Of a DNA stretch of 64,000 bases, positions 8,791 to 16,689 are shown piece after piece; position 1 is the stretch's first letter, and each line of letters starts with the position of its first letter. Source of the DNA: Mycetocola_A sp015752285 (GTDB lineage Bacteria; Actinomycetota; Actinomycetes; Actinomycetales; Microbacteriaceae); the NCBI RefSeq assembly GCF_015752285.1, contig NZ_JADOUY010000002.1, positions 434,001 to 498,000 of the forward strand, read 5' to 3'. Under the pieces are notes generated by a model that did no database searches, was not told the origin of the DNA, and saw nothing but the letters and a program-made list of their open reading frames with translations. The position numbers and the translations under genes are program-made.

Positions 8791-9351
8791 ATGACCGGAT
8801 GCTCGATCACACTCGACTCGGGAGCAGCCTGTGGCGGGGCCGTCGGCGCAGAGTCACCGCTTCCGCTGTGCGAGAGCCACCTTCTCAGCGCATACGAGTG
8901 GGTGAGCGGCCGCGTGGGCGTCACCGATCTGCTTCCGTCCGCGTGCCTCGCCTGTGGATCCCGACTCGGCGTTCGCTACCCCTCCGGCTGGCTGTGCGCC
9001 GTCTGCGAGTGGCGGGTTGGTGACATCCCCGATGGGGAGATCGCTCGCAACAGGGTCGACGTCATCTACTACCTCCGGTTCGCTGACCGAATCAAAATCG
9101 GAACCTCGGCGAACCCACGCCAGCGGCTCGCGAGCATCCGTCATGACGAGTTGCTCGCGTTCGAGCGCGGCAATCGCCTGACCGAACAACGGCGGCACGT
9201 TCAGTTCGCGAGCACACGATTCGCCCGGACCGAATGGTTCGCCATGTCAGATGAGCTCCTCGCGCACGCGGAGAGCCTGCGTGCAGGTGTCGGCGATCCG
9301 TGGGCTCAGTACGCCCTCTGGCTGAGCCAGGAGGCGGCACTGCGCGGCTGA
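8791..9351 (+). CDS. GIY-YIG-like (T5orf172/MUG113-type) protein with zinc knuckles
   Basis: A 186-residue protein. The C-terminal half has the GIY-YIG-type core VIYYLRFADRIKIGTS followed by NPRQRLASI and a glutamate in LTEQRRHVQF, matching the T5orf172/MUG113 branch of the nuclease superfamily. The N-terminal half has several cysteines, including CLACG and CAVCEW, which could form a zinc ribbon. A DNA-binding or nicking role is inferred from fold only. It is the last of four same-strand genes for nucleic-acid-acting or zinc proteins. Confidence 0.7.
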   Translation: MTGCSITLDSGAACGGAVGAESPLPLCESHLLSAYEWVSGRVGVTDLLPSACLACGSRLGVRYPSGWLCAVCEWRVGDIPDGEIARNRVDVIYYLRFADRIKIGTSANPRQRLASIRHDELLAFERGNRLTEQRRHVQFASTRFARTEWFAMSDELLAHAESLRAGVGDPWAQYALWLSQEAALRG

Positions 9352-9354
9352 CCG

Positions 9355-10461
9355 TCAGGCCCGAATGACGAGTTCCGTCAGCGGCACTGCTGCTGGGCGC
9401 TCGCAGGTGCTTGAGATCTCGACCGCCTGCCCCGTGTGAGCCGACTTCAGGATGGACTCCATCACGTCGAGCGCATGGAAGGCAAGGTGGGCCCCTGCCC
9501 GAGGCTCCGCATCCGAACCGGTGAGCGCGAAATCCTGCAGGCCGATTCCGCGGCTTGCACCGACGTAACCCGCAGACACGGGCAGAGTCTCCCAGTCGCT
9601 GGAGCCGAGTGACCGCAATTTGACGTCTCCGGCGAAGTGATTGGGGTCAGGAACGATCAGGGAGCCGGTCTCGCCATGAACCTCGATGTTCGCCGACTGC
9701 GTTGCGACGGCGTCAAAGCTCATCACAAGCGTCGACAGCGCTCCTGACTCGTGCACGAGCACGCCGGTGACGTGGGTGTCCGTCGTCACCGGAATGGACT
9801 CCCCAGCGCGCGGCCCCGAACCTATCGTGCGGGACGCCCGGGTATGACTTGCCGCTCCGATGACCGACGCGACCGGACCGAGGAGGGTGACGAGAGCCGA
9901 GACATAGTACGGGCCCATGTCGAGGAGTGGTCCACCACCGGGGACATAGTAGAAGTCGGGGTGAGGGTGCCACCGCTCGTGCCCGGGTGTCACCATCGTC
10001 GCCGTAGCAGAGATCGGGGTTCCGATGAGGCCGTCGTCGATCGCACGGCGGGCGGTCTGCGTGCCCGTGCCGAGGACTGTGTCGGGTGCGCAACCCACTG
10101 TGAGGCCGGTTTCGGCCGCCGCCTCAAGGACCGCCGCCGCCTGCTCGGAGTTCGCGGCAAGCGGCTTCTCTCCGTAAACGTGCTTGCCTGCAGCAAGGGC
10201 TTGCAGCGCAACCGGGGCGTGCGCGGCCGGGATGGTGAGATTCAGAACGAGCTGCACGTCGGCATCCGCCATCAGCTCATCGACGCTGAGCGCCCGAACT
10301 CCAGGGTGCTCAGCCGCAACGGCTTCAGCGCGGGCCCGATCCAGGTCGGCGACCGCGACGAGCCGAACGGCGTCGAGCTTCGGGAAGGTCTCGAGATAAG
10401 CAGCGATGATGTTGCCGCACCCGACGATTCCGATGTTCAGTGGTACTAGCGGCTTGCCCAC
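9355..10461 (-). CDS. Gfo/Idh/MocA family oxidoreductase
   Basis: A 368-residue NAD(P)-dependent sugar dehydrogenase-like enzyme. The Rossmann motif is GIVGCGNI near the N-terminus, EKPLA marks the family, and the C-terminal beta-sheet domain binds the substrate. The GTG at 10461 is chosen because the homologous N-terminus begins there and GAGAGGGG lies 6-8 bases upstream. It overlaps the end of the ThuA gene by 16 bases, so the two are probably co-translated. The substrate is unknown. Confidence 0.88.
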   Translation of the reverse strand: MGKPLVPLNIGIVGCGNIIAAYLETFPKLDAVRLVAVADLDRARAEAVAAEHPGVRALSVDELMADADVQLVLNLTIPAAHAPVALQALAAGKHVYGEKPLAANSEQAAAVLEAAAETGLTVGCAPDTVLGTGTQTARRAIDDGLIGTPISATATMVTPGHERWHPHPDFYYVPGGGPLLDMGPYYVSALVTLLGPVASVIGAASHTRASRTIGSGPRAGESIPVTTDTHVTGVLVHESGALSTLVMSFDAVATQSANIEVHGETGSLIVPDPNHFAGDVKLRSLGSSDWETLPVSAGYVGASRGIGLQDFALTGSDAEPRAGAHLAFHALDVMESILKSAHTGQAVEISSTCERPAAVPLTELVIRA

Positions 10462-11144
10462 AGCATGCCCCTCTCGATGATGGTCTTGACGTTCTCGTTT
10501 CGGAGCACGTCGACGGAATGGCCGGGCGTCGCCACGAAGATGCGGCCTGCACCCCACTGTCGGGTCCAGATGGCCGGGGCGACGACCGGACGCGTCCAGG
10601 CATCCCAGTCGCGCGCGGCCAACGTCGTCGTCGCGAGCACGTCGATGTAGTCGTCGTTGAGTACCCAGTACTGCTCGGTGGTCAGGTCGAAGTCGTCGAT
10701 GCCTGCGGTGATCGGGTGGCCGGCGCCTGCATCCGTCATCTCGACCCGGTAGTCGATGAAGTTGTCGGTCGCATCTCCCACACGTTCGTCAGGATGTTTG
10801 CCCGGGTGGCAGGCGAACTGTCCGCCGATGAGGTGCAGGTAGTCGGAATTGTTGCGATACGAGTCGGCGATGCCGCCGTGCCATCCCGCCATTCCCGTGC
10901 CCGCCTCGATCGCCGTGCGCAGGCCGAGAAATTCGTCTTTCTCAATCGTGTTCATCGTGTTGCACTGCACGATGAGATCGACGGTTCCCATCACCTCGGC
11001 GTCAGCGTAGACAGCCGGACCCTCTTCGACCCGAACGCTGAAACCGCTCGCTTCTAGGAACGGGATGAAGAGCTCGGTGGCTTCGACCGGCTGATGCCCG
11101 TCCCATCCGCCGCGGACCACCAGGGCGATTCGGTCGTGTGTCAT
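10446..11144 (-). CDS. ThuA-domain protein (trehalose utilisation type)
   Basis: A 232-residue ThuA-like protein with a class I glutamine amidotransferase-like fold. GWHGG sits in the expected loop and AGRIFVATPGHSVDVL near the C-terminus is typical. The family is linked to uptake or 3-keto modification of disaccharides, but the reaction here cannot be named. The gene is first of a two-gene unit with the Gfo/Idh/MocA oxidoreductase, divergent from a LacI repressor with shared operators. Confidence 0.85.
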   Translation of the reverse strand: MTHDRIALVVRGGWDGHQPVEATELFIPFLEASGFSVRVEEGPAVYADAEVMGTVDLIVQCNTMNTIEKDEFLGLRTAIEAGTGMAGWHGGIADSYRNNSDYLHLIGGQFACHPGKHPDERVGDATDNFIDYRVEMTDAGAGHPITAGIDDFDLTTEQYWVLNDDYIDVLATTTLAARDWDAWTRPVVAPAIWTRQWGAGRIFVATPGHSVDVLRNENVKTIIERGMLWASR

Positions 11145-11197
11145 GCGCTTCTCTCCATTGATCAGAGCCGGGTTGTCGGTCTCAGAGGGGAACCACT

Positions 11198-11213
11198 GTC
11201 GAAAGTTTTCGAC
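11198..11213. promoter_or_regulatory. LacI-type operator, site 1
   Basis: GTCGAAAGTTTTCGAC is palindromic in its 7-base arms around a 2-base centre. It lies 54 bases upstream of the ThuA gene start and has the size and CG-rich core of LacI family operators. Confidence 0.65.
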
Positions 11214-11320
11214 GCGTTCGCACCTCTCGGTCGAATGTAGTTGCAGGCGACAAACACTGTCAAGGCAATGCCATCGCGCGGCTGGCTTTTTGGTCGCCCG
11301 TACACGACACTAGAGGCTGA

Positions 11321-11336
11321 GTCGAAATATTTCGAT
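11321..11336. promoter_or_regulatory. LacI-type operator, site 2
   Basis: GTCGAAATATTTCGAT contains a 14-base perfect palindrome (11322-11335) and shares GTCGAAA-N2-TTTCGA with site 1. It lies 22 bases before the lacI-type gene start, so it probably mediates autoregulation. The two centres are 123 bases apart. Confidence 0.65.
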
Positions 11337-11357
11337 GCCGAGGAGAGCGCCACGACC

Positions 11358-12389
11358 ATGAAAGCCCCGAAGAGCAAACCATTGCTCACGACCGTCGCCG
11401 CACTGGCCGGGGTGAGCGCACCCACCGTCTCGAAGGTGGTCAACGGTCGGGCTGACGTCTCCGCGACGACTCGGCTACGCGTGCAGGCTGCACTCGACGA
11501 ACTGGGATACACCTCGCCGATGCAACGCCGGATGCGCTCGGGCGGCCCGGCAATGGTCGACCTCGTGATCGCCGATCACGACGGCGCGTATTCGATGGAG
11601 GTACTGCGGGGCATCCTCGACCACGCGGAGACCGTGGGGGTCGACATCGTCGTGAGCAGTCACACCCCGAACAAGCTCGCCAGGGTCGACCATCACGACT
11701 GGGCGCAGCGCATGACGGACTCTGGCCGCAGCGGCGTGATCTTCGTGACATCCGAAATGACCGCAGGTCAGCTGCGCGCCTTTCAGCAGCGAGACATTGC
11801 CGTGCTGGTGATCGACCCGCTCAATCCGCCTCCAGGTGGCTACGCGAGCGTCGGTGCCACCAACTGGGCGGGCGGAAAATCAGCGACGGAGCACCTGCTC
11901 GGGCTCGGGCATGACCGCATCGCGTTCATCGGGGGCCCTGCGGCTGCGGAGTGCAGCGTCGCACGACTTCACGGCTACCTGGCCGCACTGGCTGGTCGGG
12001 GAATCCCTGCACGCCAGCCGTACGTTTTCGACGGTCCGTTCTCGCAACGATCCGGAGCCATCTGCGCCCGACAGGCCCTGGACCTCGAGAACCCGCCGAC
12101 GGCGATCTTTGCCGCGAGTGACACCATCGCCCTCGGCGTGCTCGAAGTGGCACGGGAGCGCGGACTCCGGGTTCCCGATGATCTCAGCGTGGTCGGTTTC
12201 GACGGGACACCGCTCGCCGACCAGACGCTCCCCCGGCTGACCTCGGTCGCTCAACCGTTGCAGGAGATGGGGCGTGCCGCGCTCCGCGCCGTCCTTGCGC
12301 TCTCGCGTGGCGAAAGGCTCGACTCAGCCCGCACCGAGCTTGCGACCGAACTCATCGTCAGGGATTCGACCGCCCCATTGCTTCGCTGA
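11358..12389 (+). CDS. LacI family transcriptional repressor
   Basis: A 343-residue repressor. The helix-turn-helix (residues 9-50) has TVAALAGVSAPTVSKVVNGR, and the periplasmic-binding-protein-like domain (about 60-340) would bind a sugar. Start at ATG 11358; the frame is open further upstream but passes through operator site 2. It is divergent from the thuA-type operon and very likely controls it. Confidence 0.92.
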   Translation: MKAPKSKPLLTTVAALAGVSAPTVSKVVNGRADVSATTRLRVQAALDELGYTSPMQRRMRSGGPAMVDLVIADHDGAYSMEVLRGILDHAETVGVDIVVSSHTPNKLARVDHHDWAQRMTDSGRSGVIFVTSEMTAGQLRAFQQRDIAVLVIDPLNPPPGGYASVGATNWAGGKSATEHLLGLGHDRIAFIGGPAAAECSVARLHGYLAALAGRGIPARQPYVFDGPFSQRSGAICARQALDLENPPTAIFAASDTIALGVLEVARERGLRVPDDLSVVGFDGTPLADQTLPRLTSVAQPLQEMGRAALRAVLALSRGERLDSARTELATELIVRDSTAPLLR

Positions 12390-12403
12390 CAGCCACTACT
12401 CCG

Positions 12404-13297
12404 CTAGTGAGCTGCGGTGACCGGCTGGCCCTTCTTGGAAAAGCGTGACACGAACAACACGACTCCGGCGATGAGAAGCCCGAGAACGAGACCGAAGATT
12501 GCGGACAGCGCGGTGTCGACCAGCCAGACGATGACGGGTCCAGCCGCCTCGACCGCGTGGGTCACCACGTGCAGCAGATCGTAAGGCACGTGCCAGAACG
12601 TCTCGTCAAGGTTGACGATCACGAGATGTCCACCCACCCAGAGCATCGCCACGGTGCCCAGAATACTGATTCCGCGGAACACTGCTGGCATCGACTTCAC
12701 GATGCGCGCACCCGTACGTCGTACCTGCTTCGATGCGCTCTTCATCAGGCGCAAACCGATGTCATCGATCTTCACCAGAAGCGCGACGGCACCGTAAACG
12801 ACAGCGGTCATGGCCAGGCCGATGACGGCCAGCGCGCCCAACGTCATCCAGATCCCGAAATCAGGATCGAGGCTGGCCAGCGCGATGAGCATGATCTCCG
12901 TGCTCAGAATGAGGTCGGTCCGGATAGCGCCAGACACGAGTTTCTTCTCGTCGCGTGCTTCTGTCTCATCGGCAGCGTGATGGACGCCGAACCACTCGGT
13001 GACCTTTTCCGCGCCTTCGAAGCACAGGTAGGAGCCTCCGATGATGAGCAGGAACGGTAGCACCCACGGTGCGAATGCCGAGAGCAACAGCGCGACAGGG
13101 ATGATGATGATGAACTTGTTGAAGAGGCTGCCAAGGGCAATCCTCCATACCACGGGCAGCTCACGGGCCGGTGTCAGCCCCTGGACGTACTGCGGAGTGA
13201 CGGCAGCGTCATCGATGACGACGCCAGCGGTCTTTGCGCTCGCTTTCAGCGCAGCGGTGAGGATGTCATCGACGACAGCGAGCAGGCCGACAGACAT
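12404..13297 (-). CDS. DUF808/YedI family membrane protein
   Basis: A 297-residue integral membrane protein of the DUF808 family. It has the family N-terminus GLLAVVDDILTAALKASAKTAGVVIDDAAVTPQYV (given here as positions 4-38 of the protein in outline: a helical segment ending in a DDAAVTP motif), then about six hydrophobic segments. The start at 13297 is chosen because AAGGAG lies 6 bases upstream. Function is unknown; the gene is convergent with the lacI-type gene, 14 bases away. Confidence 0.82.
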   Translation of the reverse strand: MSVGLLAVVDDILTAALKASAKTAGVVIDDAAVTPQYVQGLTPARELPVVWRIALGSLFNKFIIIIPVALLLSAFAPWVLPFLLIIGGSYLCFEGAEKVTEWFGVHHAADETEARDEKKLVSGAIRTDLILSTEIMLIALASLDPDFGIWMTLGALAVIGLAMTAVVYGAVALLVKIDDIGLRLMKSASKQVRRTGARIVKSMPAVFRGISILGTVAMLWVGGHLVIVNLDETFWHVPYDLLHVVTHAVEAAGPVIVWLVDTALSAIFGLVLGLLIAGVVLFVSRFSKKGQPVTAAH

Positions 13298-13476
13298 GTG
13301 CTTCTCCTTGGTCATGGCTGCCGACGTCGTGTCGGTGCCCATACAAAACTAGCGGATGGCGGCGGACGTCTGGTTCTGCGGGCGATCGGCGAACGGACAT
13401 GGTAGGGCGGATGGTCACTCCGGGTCGCGGCTCTCCGACTCGGCACGATGGGGCACCCCAAGCAAAGGAGAGTCCC

Positions 13477-13803
13477 GTGGGCAAGGTGGTCATGTACAGC
13501 TCGGTGTCTGTGGACGGCTTCGTCGCGGACGAGAACGACCAGCCCGGACCTCTGTTCGACTGGTTGTCCAGCGGTGACGTCCCATTGGACGGGAGCGGCG
13601 AGCTCAAAGTCTCGCAGAGCACCTTCGACTACACCCGCCCGTACTGGGACCAGATCGGCGTGACAACCGTCGGCCGCCACGTCTTCGACAAGCGCTACTT
13701 CGGGTCGGTTCATGCACAGCACCTGTTGGGGGATGCCGACGCGGTGGTTCAGGGCAACCGGGTCCTTCACCTGCGGTATCCGGTGCGCCGTCGACCGGTC
13801 TGA
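13477..13803 (+). pseudogene. RibD C-terminal/dihydrofolate-reductase-like gene with internal deletion
   Basis: The 108-residue product joins the N-terminal part of this family (MGKVVMYSSVSVDGFVADEN up to VGRHVFD, residues 1-69) directly to what looks like the family C-terminus (KRYFGSVHAQHLLGDADAV onward). Complete members that I recall are about 190 residues, so some 80-90 central residues, including the glycine-rich nucleotide-binding loop, are missing. The frame is kept across the junction near 13686. A good GGAG site precedes the GTG. It is probably a non-functional deletion derivative; a shortened functional protein cannot be excluded. Confidence 0.7.
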
Positions 13804-13900
13804 GCGGGTACGCGATGACCACTGCAAACGGTGACACACGATCGGCCTCCGTCTGCCGTCGCCGCCCCGGGGACCGACGCGCCGGCTCGGGAGATCAGGT

Positions 13901-13968
13901 CGCGATCCCAGTGTTTACACAGTAGGGCGGACGGGACTTGAACCCGTGACCGACGGATTATGAGTCCG
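13901..13968. repeat. attL: 68-base direct repeat with displaced tRNA 3' half
   Basis: Bases 13922-13968 are identical to 23374-23420, the 3' part of the intact tRNA gene from the anticodon loop to its end. The preceding 18 bases match 23353-23370 at 16 positions. The sequence after 13968 does not continue as a tRNA, so this copy is not a gene. It is read as the left attachment site left by integration. On the tRNA strand this copy does not encode CCA after the discriminator base. Confidence 0.88.
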
Positions 13969-14379
13969 TATCCCCAGCTTTTCCGCCGCGCACCGCCTCA
14001 CTCCGGAGCGCTCCGCGATGACCCGGTTTGGCCCGGTATTACGCGGAAGTTGCAGAGACCCGACAGCCCGACTCGGAGCGGCATGGAGCGCGGCGGATTG
14101 CCCCGGAGCAGCGCGGTTGGACGGGTTTTCGACGGGTTTTGCCGGGACCCCGTCAGTTTGAAAGGCGAACCGTATCGACTGTCGCAATGTCCTCAGGCGA
14201 TAGGAAGTACGCACACATGAGTGTCTCCTCAGCCTTCGATCCTGAGCCGCCTCCTGCACACTCAGATCACGCGGCCTGTAGTCCGGCTTGATCAGATTGC
14301 GTCCCGGACCACCACCGAACTCGCTGTGGTCTCCGTAGTCGCGGTTGCTCGGGTTATGCAGATCGTCTCGGGTGTACAT
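13915..14379 (-). CDS. Uncertain minus-strand reading frame at the left end of the element
   Basis: ATG at 14379 follows a near-perfect AGGAGG with 5-base spacing, so a translated gene starts here. The first ~50 residues (MYTRDDLHNPSNRDYGDHSE onward) look protein-like but match no family I know. The frame stays open through candidate integrase arm sites and into attL, where the last residues merely translate tRNA sequence. The real product may therefore be an altered or truncated form of what the circular element encodes. Confidence 0.35.
   Translation of the reverse strand: MYTRDDLHNPSNRDYGDHSEFGGGPGRNLIKPDYRPRDLSVQEAAQDRRLRRHSCVRTSYRLRTLRQSIRFAFQTDGVPAKPVENPSNRAAPGQSAALHAAPSRAVGSLQLPRNTGPNRVIAERSGVRRCAAEKLGIRTHNPSVTGSSPVRPTV
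14119..14141. repeat. Candidate integrase arm-type sites, left end
   Basis: Two tandem overlapping copies of the motif (G/C)GACGGGTTTT (14119-14130, 14130-14141). Related copies occur at the right end (23305-23315, 23315-23325). Position inside each att site is as expected for arm sites of a tyrosine integrase. Confidence 0.4.
14153..14218 (-). CDS. Possible 21-residue small protein in the element
   Basis: ATG at 14218 is preceded by GAGGAG with 6-base spacing and opens a 21-codon frame, MCAYFLSPEDIATVDTVRLS plus N. It lies out of frame inside the longer minus-strand frame. The strong ribosome site is the only support. Confidence 0.25.
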   Translation of the reverse strand: MCAYFLSPEDIATVDTVRLSN

Positions 14380-14612
14380 AGCGTCCTCCTGGGTTTGGGG
14401 TTGCCTTCAACGCTACGCTCCCCCACCCTCTCGGCGCTCGACAGCCACGGTTACAGAAGTGCAGATCAGGAGTGCATTCCTAATGCCAATTGTTTTCGAG
14501 CACCGTTCAAGCGGCGGCGATAACTTTCCCGGTAAAATTTCATTCAGATGGCAAATATCTACCCGGTATATGTTTCTTGCCGGGGTCGATCAGCAACAGG
14601 AAGCAGGACACC
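14380..14612. promoter_or_regulatory. Divergent AT-rich promoter region of the element
   Basis: This 233-base gap separates the minus-strand frame from the plus-strand RHH gene and is clearly richer in A and T than the flanking chromosome. It holds two direct copies of CCCGGTA (14528-14534, 14562-14568) that each run into -10-like sequence (TAAAAT at 14533, TATATG at 14567). The 34-base spacing suggests an operator for the adjacent RHH protein, by inference only. Confidence 0.4.
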
Positions 14613-14861
14613 GTGGGACTACGAGGACCCCAACCACAGGGCAACGATGTACGACTTGACCTCACTGTCTCGTCCAACGTCGACCGGGCGCTAGACCAGC
14701 TTGTCGAGTTGAGCGGCGTTGCAAAGGCAACGTTCGTCCGACAGGCCTTGCTGGACATGCTCAGCACGTTGGGTCTCGTTTATCCCGAGGTCGCAGAGTC
14801 CCTGAAACCAACCCGTACAGCTGGGCGAACCTCGCTCGCTAGAACACAGAGAAGGAAATGA
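14613..14861 (+). CDS. Ribbon-helix-helix-like small DNA-binding protein
   Basis: An 82-residue product starting at GTG 14613 (GCAGGA upstream). Residues 13-50, VRLDLTVSSNVDRALDQLVE and the following helix with AKATFVRQALLDML, fit a short beta strand plus two helices as in CopG/Arc repressors. Its place as first plus-strand gene of the element suggests it controls the element's promoters. Its stop overlaps an upstream in-frame start of the next gene by 4 bases. The longer frame from 14490 has no ribosome site. Confidence 0.55.
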   Translation: MGLRGPQPQGNDVRLDLTVSSNVDRALDQLVELSGVAKATFVRQALLDMLSTLGLVYPEVAESLKPTRTAGRTSLARTQRRK

Positions 14862-14863
14862 CC

Positions 14864-15097
14864 ATGGCAACACAGATTCAACTCCCCGAGTTCCCGAAGC
14901 GCGGACACGGCACGGCGCTCCAGCTGGAGAGCCAGCGCAAGCGCTATCGCATCGCGGGTGACGCACTGCGCCGGGAACTCGCCAAGGCGGAAGACGCATT
15001 CGCAGCCGTGCTCGCCGACCGAGACCAGCGCGATCAGACAAAAGCTCGACTCGCAGCAATGGCGCGGAAGAACCGCGCCGACAACCTCAAAAAGTAG
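14864..15097 (+). CDS. Hypothetical small helical protein
   Basis: A 77-residue charged protein, mostly helical, with LQLESQRKRYRIAGDALRRE and further Lys/Arg/Ala-rich sequence that could form a coiled coil. ATG 14864 has AAGGAA with 6-base spacing; the earlier in-frame ATG at 14858 is too close to that site. I do not recognise the family. It belongs to a tight run of element genes. Confidence 0.55.
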   Translation: MATQIQLPEFPKRGHGTALQLESQRKRYRIAGDALRRELAKAEDAFAAVLADRDQRDQTKARLAAMARKNRADNLKK

Positions 15098-15112
15098 AAC
15101 GGAACTCGACCC

Positions 15113-15565
15113 ATGAGCAACCAGAGCAACGTAGGTATGACCATCGACGACATGCGAGCAGCCGCAAGGACGCTTGCCTATCCCAACACCGAAACGGAGC
15201 GTGCGAACATCAAGCGAATCGACGAGGAGATCTTCGAGAAGGTCCGCGTTCTTGAGAATGGCATCCTCGCCAATGCGACGGAATTCATTACCAACAGCGC
15301 CGTCGACCTGACCGCCGCGTCCGAGTTCACAGACGCAATCCTGGAGGACGTTGTCTATGCCCTCGACACCAGCAACCCGGATGTTGACGCGATTGCCGGA
15401 CGCTACGAGCAACTGCGAGGTCAGGCCGAGCGTGTGGCCAAGACTCTCGAACGGCTCGACCGTGAAGCCGCCTGGCACGCCCAACGGGTGGAAGACCCCT
15501 ACGGCAGCTATGTGTCCTTGGTGTCGAAGTACCCGACGCTCCGCCCGTCCATCCGACTTCAGTGA
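15113..15565 (+). CDS. Hypothetical element protein
   Basis: A 150-residue acidic, largely helical protein, 15 bases after the previous gene. It has no cysteine clusters, membrane segments or motifs I recognise. The C-terminal part, AERVAKTLERLDREAAWHAQ, looks like an amphipathic helix. A role in element biology can be inferred from position only. Confidence 0.6.
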   Translation: MSNQSNVGMTIDDMRAAARTLAYPNTETERANIKRIDEEIFEKVRVLENGILANATEFITNSAVDLTAASEFTDAILEDVVYALDTSNPDVDAIAGRYEQLRGQAERVAKTLERLDREAAWHAQRVEDPYGSYVSLVSKYPTLRPSIRLQ

Positions 15566-15629
15566 CCAATGGAACAGCGGCCTAGGTCAACACCACCCAG
15601 ACCGCTGTCTTACCCCGAAAGGCAACCCA

Positions 15630-16130
15630 ATGAACGCCCTAACTTTAGCCCCGAACCCGATTGCGCCGCTCTACGACTACTGGGCACGCGTCCTCAACAT
15701 GGAGAAATCCACAGTCTCGATGGAAACGCCGGACACCACTCCGATGCGTTACCTCGGTCAGGTCGAGCTTGCCACCGTGCGGGTACGACCCCGTCCGTTG
15801 TGGCTGACCGAGCCAACGCGCTCCGGCATGCCGCACGAAGCCGCGTTGCGCCTCGCCATCTGGCAGGAGCGCGGCGTGCTCAACTACAAGAGCGGCTGGA
15901 GACTCGCGAAGGATCTCCAGGAGTTCTACTGGCCCTACGCACACTCAGCGCGGGAGCCGTGGCGCGGTCTCGACCTCCTCCGCGCTATCGACCTGACCAG
16001 CAACGAGCACGGTGTGGAGGTCTGGATTGATGCGGAACCGTCCGCCGATGGTCCGAATCACTACCGCCGGATAAGACTGCACAAGCGTCTTGCAGAGCTC
16101 GCGGCGGCACAACTCGGCAGCACGCCGTAG
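15630..16130 (+). CDS. Hypothetical element protein
   Basis: A 166-residue protein starting at ATG 15630 after GAAAGG. It is rich in Trp, Tyr and Arg in its middle (QEFYWPYAHSAREPWRGLDL) and has mixed alpha/beta composition. I do not recognise it. The longer open frame from 15351 overlaps the preceding gene out of frame and is not used. Confidence 0.6.
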   Translation: MNALTLAPNPIAPLYDYWARVLNMEKSTVSMETPDTTPMRYLGQVELATVRVRPRPLWLTEPTRSGMPHEAALRLAIWQERGVLNYKSGWRLAKDLQEFYWPYAHSAREPWRGLDLLRAIDLTSNEHGVEVWIDAEPSADGPNHYRRIRLHKRLAELAAAQLGSTP

Positions 16131-16465
16131 CAAGCGGACTATTACGGTAAACTTGAAACGCCCGGCCAAGCCGGTGATACGCAACTGATGTGAACTCCAT
16201 ACATAACTGAAGCGACGAAGCAACAAACCACCATTCAACTGTGGTCGCACCCGTGGTGTGAGAAGCGTTGTGGGCCTCCGGACAATGAGTAAGCCGGAAC
16301 CGGGTCTGTAGCGAACCCGCATCACCAGCAGTTGGACTGGCCTACAGCCGATTCTTAGCAATCCAGGCGTACGGCGACGTGGTCATCTTGTCCAGTTCTT
16401 ATTGGACAGAGACCCCCTCATCGTGCGCCTTTGTGCATTTAACGGTCTCTGTCAGAGAGGCCATC
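16131..16465 (+). promoter_or_regulatory. 335-base gene-free leader before the AlpA-like gene
   Basis: No convincing gene is seen on either strand. Near the left end lie a possible promoter (TTGAAA at 16153 and GATACG at 16176, 17 bases apart) and a short GC hairpin (16162-16174). The right end holds two inverted repeats: TGTCCA/TGGACA at 16389-16408 and a 10-base pair at 16405-16453. The length and structure suggest a regulated switch between early and replication genes. Confidence 0.4.
16405..16453 (+). promoter_or_regulatory. Inverted repeat just upstream of the AlpA-like gene
   Basis: GACAGAGACC (16405-16414) and its exact complement GGTCTCTGTC (16444-16453) flank a 29-base loop. The right arm abuts the ribosome site AGAGAGG of the gene starting at 16466, so folding could hide the site, or a dimeric repressor could bind both arms. 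Confidence 0.5.
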
Positions 16466-16675
16466 ATGGCGACCACAGAGACCACGACCACCCCAACGCG
16501 AAACTGGTTCGATTACGACAGTGGTAGTGAGTATCTCGGCATCTCGCGACGCGCGATGCAGCGTCTCGTTGCAGACCACAAAATCGGCTACACGAAGCTC
16601 GGACTGCGCACGCTGTTTAGTCAGGAACAGCTTGAGCAGTTCATAGCCGACTCAACTGTCGAACCGACGAAGTAA
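16466..16675 (+). CDS. AlpA/excisionase-like helix-turn-helix protein
   Basis: A 69-residue MerR-like winged helix protein. Residues 19-60 follow the excisionase/AlpA pattern: SEYLGISRRAMQRLVADHKI, a beta turn with YTKLGLRTLFS, and a final helix QEQLEQFI. Such proteins act as excision directionality factors or as activators of satellite and prophage operons. It sits 15 bases before the primase-helicase gene, with which it is probably co-transcribed. Confidence 0.75.
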   Translation: MATTETTTTPTRNWFDYDSGSEYLGISRRAMQRLVADHKIGYTKLGLRTLFSQEQLEQFIADSTVEPTK

Positions 16676-16689
16676 GCCGGGTTCACCCA

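Noticed and set aside
13922..13968. Second tRNA gene at the left end of the element
   Set aside because: Only the 3' half from the anticodon loop is present; the 5' half is missing, so it is an att remnant.
15945..16361. 138-codon minus-strand frame over the gap before the AlpA-like gene
   Set aside because: It overlaps a better plus-strand gene, lacks a ribosome site and has shadow-like composition.
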